DNA of 64,000 nucleotides, from contig CM072803.1 in assembly GCA_037013495.1 (NCBI GenBank), positions 48,869,627 through 48,933,626 on the forward strand, read 5' to 3'. This DNA is from Hippophae tibetana. Lineage: Eukaryota > Streptophyta > Magnoliopsida > Rosales > Elaeagnaceae. Below the pieces are notes generated by a model. The model was not told the DNA's origin. It was given only the letters and a program-made list of their open reading frames with translations, and ran no database searches. Position numbers and translations under genes: made by a program. Positions 50,701 to 62,015 of this stretch are shown here, piece after piece (position 1 is the first letter of the stretch; each line of letters opens with the position of its first letter).

Positions 50701-51570
50701 AACTTTCTTTTTTAAAATAGACATGAGAAAATGATTATGTTTTATTTCTCCCTTATTTATTTTTCCCCATGATCTATGATTTTTTTTTACCTTTGTAAGT
50801 CTTAATACCCACCACTCGCAAATTCATGCAAATTTTATTACGTCCCTTCCAAATGGGAAAATGTGATGGAAAATGGTTGTTTTAGACATCATTTGTAAAC
50901 TTTTTGTTACATAGCTAGCAAAAACTGCAATTATGGACGAGGATAATATTTTCCATCATATTTCTCTACTTTTTACTCTTAGAATGGGTTTGGAACCAAC
51001 ATTCTTAGGGAGAAACGGGATAACCAAAGTCAAATTAATTGCGATGCCATCCAACAAAACCAGAATAACTTATAAATAAGTTAAAAATATTAATCTCAAA
51101 AAGCTCTTGAAAATGAGAATTGTTTATTTGTTATTTAGAATAATGAACAAAATTTGAAATTTTAATAGTTTTGCATCTTAAGACATAGTAAATATCAATT
51201 AAATATATCATAAATAAAAGGAAGTTAAACGTGTAGTATTTATTCCGCCAACTTTCTTTTTTAAAATAGACATGAGAAAATGATTATGTTTTATTTCTCC
51301 CTTATTTATTTTTCCCCATGATCTATGATTATTTTTTTTACCTTTGTAAGTCTTAATACCCAGCACTCGCAAATTCATGCAAATTTTATTACCTCCCTTC
51401 CATATGGAAAATGTGATGGAAAATGGTTGTTTTAGACATCATTTGTAAACTTTTTGTTACATAGCTAGCAAAAACTGCAATTATGGACGAGGATAATATT
51501 TTCCATCATATTTCTCTACTTTTTACTCTTAGAATAGGTTTGGAACGAACATTCTTAGTGAGAAAATGAT
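47184..51570 (+). repeat. 4-monomer higher-order repeat, two copies (2194 and 2193 bp)
   Basis: The copies start at 47184 and 49378, with monomer starts 47184, 47734, 48281, 48829, 49378, 49927, 50474 and 51022. Position 1 has TAAAGTTC, CGCAAAATCATGC and GTGATTGAAAATGG; position 2 has TTTCCCTTAAAT, TACCTAGCA(C/T)GCGC and CATTTTAAACTTTTGG; position 3 has GTAAATTAATT, ATTTACCATAAAT, TTACGTCCC and ATGGGAAAATG; position 4 has GAAACGGG just before it, CTCAAAAAGCTCTTG, GGAAGTTAAACG and CCATATGG. Copy differences are few, for example GCACGCGC/GCATGCGC and TTTCTT/TTTCCT. Position 1 is also the last monomer of the preceding trimer. Confidence 0.9.
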
Positions 51571-53768
51571 AACCAAAGTCAAATTAATTACGATGCCATC
51601 CAACAAAACCAGAATAACTTATAAATAAGTTAAAAATATTAATGTCAAAAAGGAGTTGAAAATGAGAATTGTTTATTTGTTATTTAGAATAATGAACAAA
51701 ATTTGAAATTTTAATAGTTTTGCATCTTAAGACATAGCAAATTTCAATTAAATATATCATAAATAAAAGGAAATAAAACGTGTAGTATTTATTCCACCAA
51801 CTTTCTTTTTTAAAATAGACATGAGAAAATGATTATGTTTTATTTCTCCCTTATTTATTTTTCCCCATGATCTATGATTATTTTTTTTTACCTTTGTAAG
51901 TCTTAATACCCAGCACGCGCAAATTCATGCAAATTTTATTACCTCCCTTCCAAATGGAAAATGTGATGGAAAATGGTTGTTTTAGACATCATTTGTAAAC
52001 TTTTTGTTACATAGCTAGCAAAAATTGCAATTATGGACGAGGATAATATTTTCCATCATATTTCTCTACTTTTTACTCTTAGAATAGGTTTGGAACGAAC
52101 ATTCTTAGTGAGAAAATGATAACCAAAGTCAAATTAATTACGATGCCATCCAACAAAACCAGAATAACTTATAAATAAGTTAAAAATATTAATGTCAAAA
52201 AAGAGTTGAAAATGAGAATTGTTTATTTGTTATTTAGAATAATGAACAAAATTTGAAATTTTAATAGTTTTGCATCTTAAGACATACTAAAGTTCAATTA
52301 AATATATCATAAATAAATGGAAATAAAACGTGTAGTATTTATACCGCCAACTTTCTTTTTTAAAATGACATGAGAAAAAGATTATGTTTTATTTCTCCCT
52401 TATTTATTTTTCCCCAAGATCTATGATTTTTTTTTTTACCTTTGTAAGTCTTAATACCCAGCACTCGCAAATTCATGCAAATTTTGTTACCTCCCTTCCA
52501 ATGGAAAATGTGATTGAAAATGGTTGTTTTAGACATCATTTGTAAACTTTTTGTTACATAGCTAGCAAAAATTGCAATTATGGACGAGGATAATATTTTC
52601 CATCATATTTCTCTACTTTTTACTCTTAGAATAGGTTTGGAACGAACATTCTTACGGAGAAAAGGGTTAACCAAAGTCAAATTAATTGCGATGCCATCCA
52701 ACAAAACCAGAATAACTTATAAATAAGTTAAAAATATTAATCTCAAAAAGGAGTTGAAAATGAGAATTGTTTATTTGTTATTTAGAATAATGAACAAAAT
52801 TTGAAATTTTAATAGTTTTGCATCTTAAGACATGGTAAATTTCAATTAAATTTATCATAAATAAAAGGAAATAAAACGTGTAGTATTTATTCCGCCTACT
52901 TTCTTTTTTAAAATAGACATGAGAAAATGATTATGTTTTATTTCTCCCTTATTTATTTTTCTCCATGATCTATGATTTTTTTTTACCTTTGTAATTCTTA
53001 ATACCCACCACTCGCAAATTCATGCAAATTTTATAACCTCCCTTCCAAATGGAAAAATGTGATGGAAAATGGTTGTTTTAGACATCATTTGTAAACTTTT
53101 TGTTACATAGCTAGCAAAAACTGCAATTATGGACGAGGATAATATTTTCCATCATATTTGTCTACTTTTTACCCTTAGAATGGGTTTGGAACCAATATTC
53201 TTAGGGAGAAACGGGATAACCAAAGTCAAATTAATTGCGATGCCATCCAACAAAACCAGAATACCTTATAAATAAGTTAAAAATATTAATCTCAAAAAGC
53301 TCTTGAAAATGAGAATTGTTTATTTGTTATTTAGAATAATGAACAAAATTTGAAATTTTAATAGTTTTGCATCTTAAGACATAGTAAATTTCAATTAAAT
53401 ATATCATAAATAAAAGGAATTAAAACGTGTAGTATTTATTCCGCCAAATTTCTTTTTTAAAATAGACATGTGAAAATGATTATGTTTTATTTCTCCCTTA
53501 TTTATTTTTCCCTATGATCTATGATTATTTTTTTTTACCTTTGTAGGTCTTAATACCCAGCACTCGCAAATTCATGCAAATTTTATTACCTCCCTTCCAA
53601 ATGGAAAATGTGATGGAAAATGGTTGTTTTAGACATCATTTGTAAACTTTTTGTTACATAGCTAGCAAAAATTGCAATTATGGACGAGGATAATATTTTC
53701 CATCATATTTCTCTTCTTTTTACTCTTAGAATAGGTTTGGAACGAACATTCTTAGGGAGAAAAGGGAT
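51571..53768 (+). repeat. Satellite monomers 95-98
   Basis: Monomers start at 51571, 52121, 52669 and 53218. The pair 51571/52121 repeats 46634/47184 (ATAGCAAATTTC then TAAAGTTC), with private changes AAAAAAGAGTTG, ATACTAAAG and ATAAATGG in 52121. The monomer 52669 follows a GGGTTAACC variant of the anchor and has ATGGTAAATT and CGCCTAC; 53218 has ATACCTTATAAAT, CATGTGAAAATG and TGTAGGTC. Confidence 0.85.
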
Positions 53769-54861
53769 AACCAAAGAAAAATTAATTACGATGCCATCCA
53801 ACAAAACCAGAATAACTTATAAATAAGTTAAAAATATTAATGTGAAAAAGGAGTTTTAAATGAGAATTGTTGATTTGTTATTTAGAATAATGAACAAAAT
53901 TTGAAATTTTAATAGTTCTGCATCTTAAGACATAGTAAATTTCAATTAAATTTATCATAAATAAAAGGAAATAAAATGTGTAGTATTTATTCCGCCAACT
54001 TTCTTTTTTAAAATAGACATGAGAAAATGATTATGTTTTATTTCTCCCTTATTTATTTTTCCCCATGATCTATGATTATTTTTTTACCTTTGTAAGTCTT
54101 AATACCCAGCACGCGCAAATTCATGCAAATTTTATTACCTCCCTTCCAATGGAAAATGTGATGGAAAATGGTTGTTTTAGACATCATTTTAAACTTTTGG
54201 TTACATAGCTAGCAAAAATTGCAATTATGGACGAGGATAATATTTTCCATCATATTTCTCTACTTTTTACTCTTAGAATGGGTTTGGAACCAACATTCTT
54301 AGTGAGAAAAGGGATAACCAAAGTAAATTAATTACGATGCCATCCAACAAAACCAGAATAACTTATAAATAAGTTAAAAATATTAATGTGAAAAAGGAGT
54401 TTTAAATGAGAATTGTTGATTTGTTATTTAGAATAATGAACAAAATTTGAAATTTTAATAGTTCTGCATCTTAAGACATAGTAAATTTCAATTAAATTTA
54501 TCATAAATAAAAGGAAATAAAATGTGTAGTATTTATTCCGCCAACTTTCTTTTTTAAAATAGACATGAGAAAATGATTATGTTTTATTTCTCCCTTATTT
54601 ATTTTTCCCCATGATCTATGATTATTTTTTTACCTTTGTAAGTCTTAATACCCAGCACGCGCAAATTCATGCAAATTTTATTACCTCCCTTCCAATGGAA
54701 AATGTGATGGAAAATGGTTGTTTTAGACATCATTTTAAACTTTTGGTTACATAGCTAGCAAAAATTGCAATTATGGACGAGGATAATATTTTCCATCATA
54801 TTTCTCTACTTTTTACTCTTAGAATGGGTTTGGAACCAACATTCTTAGTGAGAAAAGGGAT
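53769..54861 (+). repeat. Near-identical adjacent monomers (547 and 546 bp)
   Basis: Monomers 53769 and 54316 share GTGAAAAAGGAGTTTTAAATG, the rare AAAATGTGTAG (a CpG-losing change of AAACGTG), CCAGCACGCGC, CATTTTAAACTTTTGG and TAGTGAGAAAAGGG. They differ mainly in the first 30 bases (AAAGAAAAATTAATT versus AAAGTAAATTAATT). This is a recent single-monomer duplication. The CATTTTAAAC deletion links them to the monomers 47734 and 49927. Confidence 0.85.
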
Positions 54862-56511
54862 AACCAAAGTAAATTAATTGCGATGCCATCCAACAAAACT
54901 AGAATAACTTATAAATAAGTTAAAAATATTAATGTGAAAAAGGAGTTTTAAATGAGAATTGTTGATTTGTTATTTAGAATAATGAACAAAATTTGAAATT
55001 TTAATAGTTCTGCATCTTAAGACATAGTAAATTTCAATTAAATTTATCATAAATAAAAGGAAATAAAACGTGTAGTATTTATTCCGCCAACTTTCTTTTT
55101 TAAAATAGACATGAGAAAATGATTATGTTTTATTTCTCCCTTATTTATTTTTCCCCATGATCTATGATTATTTTTTTTTACGTTTGTAAGTTTTAATACC
55201 CAGCACTCGCAAATTCATGCAAATTTTTTTACCTCCCTTCCAAATGGAAAAATGTGATGGAAAATGGTTGTTTTAGACATCATTTGTAAACTTTTTGTTA
55301 CATAGCTAGCAAAAACTGCAATTATGAACGAGGATAATATTTTCCATTATATTTCTCTACTTTTTACTCTTAGAATGGGTTTGGAACCAACATTCTTAGG
55401 GAGAAAAGGGATAACCAAAGTCAAATTAATTGCGATGCCATCCAACAAAACCAGAATAACTTATAAATAAGTTAAAAATATTAATGTCAAAAAGGAGTAG
55501 AAAATGAGAATTGTTTATTTGTTATTTAGAATAATGAACAAAATTTGAAATTTTAATAGTTTTGCATCTTAAGACATAGTAAATATCAATTAAATATATC
55601 ATAAAGAAAAGGAATTAAAACGTGTAGTATTTATTCCGCCAACTTTCTTTTTTAAAATAGACATAAGAAAATGATTATGTTTTATTTCTCCCTTATTTAT
55701 TTTTCCCCATGATCTAAGATTTTTTTTTTACCTTTGTAAGTCTTAATACCCACCACTCGCAAATTCATGCAAATTTTATTACCTCCCTTCCAAATGGAAA
55801 AATGTGATGGAAAATGGTTGTTTTAGACATCATTTGTAAACTTTTTGTTACATAGCTAGCAAAAACTGTAATTATGGACGAGGATAATATTTTCCATCAT
55901 ATTTGTCTACTTTTTACTCTTAGAATGGGTTTGGAACCAACATTCTTAGGGAGAAACGGGATAACCAAAGTCAAATTAATTGCGATGCCATCCAACAAAA
56001 CCAGAATAACTTATAAATAAGTTAAAAATATTAATCTCAAAAAGCTCTTGAAAATGAGAATTGTTTATTTGTTATTTAGAATAATGAACAAAATTTGAAA
56101 TTTTAATAGTTTTGCATCTTAAGACATAGTAAATATCAATTAAATATATCATAAATAAAAGGAATTAAAACGTGTAGTATTTATTCCGCCAACTTTCTTT
56201 TTTAAAATAGACATGAGAAAATGATTATGTTTTATTTCTCCCTTATTTATTTTTCCCCATGATCTATGATTATTTTTTTTACCTTTGTAAGTCTTAATAC
56301 TAGCACTAGCAAATTCATGCAAATTTTATTACCTCCCTTCCAAATGGAAAATGTGATGGGAAATGGTTGTTTTAGACATCATTTGTAAACTTTTTGTTAC
56401 ATAGCTAGCAAAAATTGCAATTATGGACGAATATAATATTTTCCATCATATTTCTCTTCTTTTTACTCTTAGAATAGGTTTGGAACGAACATTCTTAGGG
56501 AGAAAAGGGAT
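54862..56511 (+). repeat. Satellite monomers 101-103
   Basis: Monomers start at 54862, 55413 and 55963. The monomer 54862 has TACGTTTGTAAGTTTTAAT and GCAAATTTTTTTACC; 55413 has ATAAAGAAAAGG and GACATAAGAAAATG; 55963 has CTAGCACTAGC in place of CCCAGCACTCGC and GGACGAATATAAT. AACTGCAATT or AACTGTAATT replaces AATTGCAATT in the first two. Confidence 0.85.
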
Positions 56512-58715
56512 AACCAAAGAAATATTAATTACGATGCCATCCAACAAAACCAGAATAACTTATAAATAAGTTAAAAATATTAATGTCAAAAAGGAGTTGA
56601 AAATGAGAATTGTTTATTTATTATTTAGAATAATGAACAAAATTTGAAATTTTAATAGTTTTGCATCTTAAGACCTAGTAAATTTCAATTAAATATATCA
56701 TAAATAAAAGGAAATAAAACGTGTAGTATTTATTCCACCAACTTTCTTTTTTAAAATAGACATGAGAAAAAGATTATGTTTTATTTCTCCCTTATTTATT
56801 TTTCCCCATGATCTATGATTATTTTTTTTTACCTTTGTAAGTCTTAATACCCAGCACTCGCAAATTCATGCAAATTTTATTACCTCCCTTCCAAATGGAA
56901 AATGTGATGGAAAATGGTTGTTTTAGACATCATTTGTAAACTTTTTGTTACATAGCTAGCAAAAATTGCAATTATGGACGAGGATAATATTTTCCATCAT
57001 ATTTCTCTACTTTTTACTCTTAGAATGGGTTTGGAACCAACATTCTTAGTGAGAAAAGGGATAACCAAAGTAAATTAATTGCGATGCCATCCAACAAAAC
57101 CAGAATAACTTATAAATAAGTTAAAAATATTAATGTGAAAAAGGAGTTTTAAATGAGAATTGTTGATTTGTTATTTTGAATAATGAACAAAATTTGAAAT
57201 TTTAATAGTTCTGCATCTTAAGACATAGTAAATTTCAATTAAATTTATCATAAATAAAAGGAAATAAAACGTGTAGTATTTATTCCGCCAACTTTCTTTT
57301 TTAAAATAGACATGAGAAAATGATTATGTTTTATTTCTCCCTTATTTATTTTTCCCCATGATCTATGATTTTTTTTTTTTACGTTTGTAAGTTTTATTAC
57401 CCAGCACTCGCAAATTCTTGCAAATTTTATTACCTCCCTTCCAAATGGAAAAATGTGATGGAAAATGGTTGTTTTAGACATCATTTGTAAACTTTTTGTT
57501 ACATAGCTAGCAAAAATTGCAATTATGGACGAATATAATATTTTCCATCATATTTCTCTTCTTTTTACTCTTAGAATAGGTTTGGAACGAACATTCTTAG
57601 GGAGAAAAGGGATAACCAAAGAAATATTAATTACGATGCCATCCAACAAAACCAGAATAACTTATAAATAAGTTAAAAATATTAATGTCAAAAAGGAGTT
57701 GAAAATGGGAATTGTTTATTTATTATTTAGAATAATGAACAAAATTTGAAATTTTAATAGTTTTGCATCTTAAGACCTAGTAAATTTCAATTAAATATAT
57801 CATAAATAAAAGGAAATAAAACGTGTAGTATTTATTCCACCAACTTTCTTTTTTAAAATAGACATGAGAAAAAGATTATGTTTTATTTCTCCCTTATTTA
57901 TTTTTCCCCATGATCTATGATTATTTTTTTTTACCTTTGTAAGTCTTAATACCCAGCACTCGCAAATTCATGCAAATTTTATTACCTCCCTTCCAAATGG
58001 AAAATGTGATGGAAAATGGTTGTTTTAGACATCATTTGTAAACTTTTTGTTACATAGCTAGCAAAAATTGCAATTATGGACGAGGATAATATTTTCCATC
58101 ATATTTCTCTACTTTTTACTCTTAGAATGGGTTTGGAACCAACATTTTTAGTGAGAAAAGGGATAACCAAAGTAAATTAATTGCGATGCCATCCAACAAA
58201 ACCAGAATAACTTATAAATAAGTTAAAAATATTAATGTGAAAAAGGAGTTTTAAATGAGAATTGTTGATTTGTTATTTAGAATAATGAACAAAATTTGAA
58301 ATTTTAATAGTTCTGCATCTTAAGACATAGTAAATTTCAATTAAATTTATCATAAATAAAAGGAAATAAAACGTGTAGTATTTATTCCGCCAACTTTCTT
58401 TTTTAAAATAGACATGAGAAAATGATTATGTTTTATTTCTCCCTTATTTATTTTTCCCCATGATCTATGATTTTTTTTTTTTACGTTTGTAAGTTTTATT
58501 ACCCAGCACTCGCAAATTCTTGCAAATTTTATTACCTCCCTTCCAAATGGAAAAATGTGATGGAAAATGGTTGTTTTAGACATCATTTGTAAACTTTTTG
58601 TTACATAGCTAGCAAAAATTGCAATTATGGACGAGGATAATATTTTCCATCATATTTCTCTACTTTTTACTCTTAGAATGGGTTTGGAACCAACATTCTT
58701 TGGGAGAAAAGGGAT
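56512..58715 (+). repeat. 2-monomer higher-order repeat, two copies (1102 bp)
   Basis: The copies start at 56512 and 57614, with monomers 56512, 57063, 57614 and 58165, all 551 bp. The first type has AAAGAAATATTAATTACG, TTTATTTATTATTTAG, AAGACCTAG, CCACCAAC and GAGAAAAAGATT; the second has GTAAATTAATT, ATGTGAAAAAGG, TTACGTTTG, GTTTTATTACC and AAATTCTTGC. Private changes include AATGGGAATTG near 57706 and CATTTTTAGTG near 58144. The 78-codon minus-strand frames at 57248-57484 and 58350-58586 are the same frame repeated. I regard them as non-coding. Confidence 0.9.
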
Positions 58716-59265
58716 AACCAAAGTCAAATTAATTGCGATGTCATCCAAGAAAACCAGAATAACTTATAAATAAGATAAAAATATTAATGTCAAAAAGGAG
58801 TTTTAAATGTGAATTGTTGATTTGTTATTTAGAATAATGAACAAAATTTGAACTTTTAATAGTTTTGCATCTTAAGACATAGTAAATTTCAATTAAATAT
58901 ATCATAAATAAAAGGAAATAAAAAGTGTAGTATTTATTCCGCCAACTTTCTTTTTTAAAATAGACATGAGAAAATGATTATGTTTTATTTCTCCCTTATT
59001 TATTTTTCCCCATGATCTATGATTATTTTTTTTTACCTTTGTAAGTCTTAATACTAGCACTAGCAAATTCATGCAAATTTTATTACCTCCCTTCCAAATG
59101 GAAAATGTGATGGGAAATGGTTGTTTTAAACATCATTTGTAAACTTTTTGTTACATAGCTAGCAAAAATTGCAATTATGGACGAATATAATATTTTCCAT
59201 CATATTTCTCTTCTTTTTACTCTTAGAATAGGTTTGGAACGAACATTCTTAGGGAGAAAAGGGAT
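58716..59265 (+). repeat. Satellite monomer 108, spacer between HOR blocks
   Basis: This 550-bp monomer carries GTCATCCAAG, ATAAGATAAAAA (broken dyad), AAATGTGAATTG and AAAAGTGTAG, then CTAGCACTAGC and GGACGAATATAAT as in 55963. It separates the 1102-bp dimer from the 2750-bp pentamer. Confidence 0.85.
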
Positions 59266-62015
59266 AACCAAAGAAATATTAATTACGATGCCATCCAACA
59301 AAACCAGAATAACTTATAAATAAGTTAAAAATATTAATGTCAAAAAGGAGTTGAAAATGAGAATTGTTTATTTATTATTTAGAATAATGAACAAAATTTG
59401 AAATTTTAATAGTTTTGCATCTTAAGACCTAGTAAATTTCAATTAAATATATCATAAATAAAAGGAAATAAAACGTGTAGTATTTATTCCACCAACTTTC
59501 TTTTTTAAAATAGACATGAGAAAAAGATTATGTTTTATTTCTCCCTTATTTATTTTTCCCCATGATCTATGATTATTTTTTTTTACCTTTGTAAGTCTTA
59601 ATACCCAGCACTCGCAAATTCATGCAAATTTTATTACCTCCCTTCCAAATGGAAAATGTGATGGAAAATGGTTGTTTTAGACATCATTTGTAAACTTTTT
59701 GTTACATAGCTAGCAAAAATTGCAATTATGGACGAGGATAATATTTTCCATCATATTTCTCTACTTTTTACTCTTAGAATGGGTTTGGAACCAACATTCT
59801 TAGTGAGAAAAGGGATAACCAAAGTAAATTAATTGCGATGCCATCCAACAAAACCAGAATAACTTATAAATAAGTTAAAAATATTAATGTGAAAAAGGAG
59901 TTTTAAATGAGAATTGTTGATTTGTTATTTAGAATAATGAACAAAATTTGAAATTTTAATAGTTCTCCATCTTAAGACATAGTAAATTTCAATTAAATTT
60001 ATCATAAATAAAAGGAAATAAAACATGTAGTATTTATTCCGCCAACTTTCTTTTTTAAAATAGACATGAGAAAATGATTATGTTTTATTTCTCCCTTATT
60101 TATTTTTCCCCATGATCTATGATTTTTTTTTTTTACGTTTGTAAGTTTTATTACCCAGCACTCGCAAAATCTTGCAAATTTTATTACCTCCCTTCCAAAT
60201 GGAAAAATGTGATGGAAAATGGTTGTTTTAGACATCATTTGTAAACTTTTTGTTACATAGCTAGCAAAAATTGCAATTATGGACGAGGATAATATTTTCC
60301 ATCATATTTCTCTACTTTTTACTCTTATAATGGGTTTGGAACCAACATTCTTTGGGAGAAAAGGGATAACCAAAGTCAAATTAATTGCGATGCCATCCAA
60401 CAAAACCAGAATAACTTATAAATAAGTTAAAAATATTAATGTCAAAAAGGAGTAGAAAATGAGAATTGTTTATTTGTTATTTAGAATAATGAACAAAATT
60501 TGAAATTTTAATAGTTTTGCATCTTAAGACATAGTAAATATCAATTAAATATATCATAAATAAAAGGAATTAAAACATGTAGTATTTATTCCGCCAACTT
60601 TCTTTTTTAAAATAGACATGGAAAATGATTATGTTTTATTTCTCCCTTATTTATTTTTCCCCATGATCTATGATTTTTTTTTTACCTTTGTAAGTCTTAA
60701 TACCCACCACTCGCAAATTCATGCAAATTTTATTACCTCCCTTCCAAATGGAAAAATGTGATGGAAAATGGTTGTTTTAGACATCATTTGTAAACTTTTT
60801 GTTACATAGCTAGCAAAAACTGCAATTTTGGACGAGGATAATATTTTCCATCATATTTCTCTACTTTTTACTCTTAGAATGGGTTTGGAACCAACATTCT
60901 TAGGTAGAAAAGGGATAACCAAAGTCAAATTAATTGCGATGCCATCCAACAAAACCAGAATAACTTATAAATAAGTTAAAAATATTAATGTCAAAAAGGA
61001 GTTGAAAATGAGAATTGTTTATTTGTTATTTAGAATAATGAACAAAATTTGAAATTTTAATAGTTTTGCATCTTAAGACATAGTAAATTTCCCTTAAATA
61101 TATCATAAATAAAAGGAAATAAAACGTGTAGTATTTATTCTGTCAACTTTCTTTTTTAAAATAGACATGAGAAAATGATTATGTTTTATTTCTCCCTTAT
61201 TTATTTTTCCCCATGATCTATGATTATTTTTTTTTACCTTTGTAAGTCTTAATACTAGCACTAGCAAATTCATGCAAATTTTATTACCTCCCTTCCAAAT
61301 GGAAAATGTGATGGGAAATGGTTGTTTTAGACATCATTTGTAAACTTTTTGTTACATAGCTAGCAAAAATTGCAATTATGGACGAATATAATATTTTCCA
61401 TCATATTTCTCTTCTTTTTACTCTTAGAATACGTTTGGAACGAACATTCTTAGGGAGAAAAGGGATAACCAAAGAAAAATTAATTACGATGCCATCCAAC
61501 AAAACCAGAATAACTTATAAATAAGTTAAAAATATTAATGTCAAAAAGGAGTTGAAAATGAGAATTGTTTATTTATTATTTAGAATAATGAACAAAATTT
61601 GAAATTTTAATAGTTTTGTATCTTAAGACCTAGTAAATTTCAATTAAATATATCATAAATAAAAGGAAATAAAACGTGTAGTATTTATTCCACCAACTTT
61701 CTTTTTTAAAATAGACATGAGAAAAAGTTTATGTTTTATTTCTCCCTTATTTATTTTTCCCCATGATCTATGATTATTTTTTTTATTTTTGTAAGTCTTA
61801 ATACTAGCACTAGCAAATTCATGCAAATTTTATTACCTCCCTTCCAAATGGAAAATGTGATGGGAAATGGTTGTTTTAGACATCATTTGTAAACTTTTTG
61901 TTACATAGCTAGCAAAAATTGCAATTATGGACGAATATAATATTTTCCATCATATTTCTCTTCTTTTTACTCTTAGAATAGGTTTGGAACGAACATTCTT
62001 AGGGAGAAAAGGGAT
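59266..62015 (+). repeat. 5-monomer higher-order repeat, copy 1 (2750 bp)
   Basis: Monomers start at 59266, 59817, 60368, 60917 and 61467. The first two are the same lineages as the dimer at 56512. Shared tags with the next copy are AGTTCTCCATC (near 59962 and 62712), ACTCTTATAATGG (near 60321 and 63072), AACTGCAATTTTGG (near 60818 and 63569) and TTCTGTCAAC (near 61139 and 63891). A minus-strand 78-codon frame at 60002-60238 parallels those at 57248 and 58350. Confidence 0.88.

Noticed and set aside
57248..60238. Family of 77-78-codon minus-strand frames starting MMSKTTIF (19888, 25934, 31426, 57248, 58350, 60002)
   Set aside because: They recur because the monomer recurs. Other monomers break the same frame with 1-bp indels in T-runs, showing no selection to keep it open.
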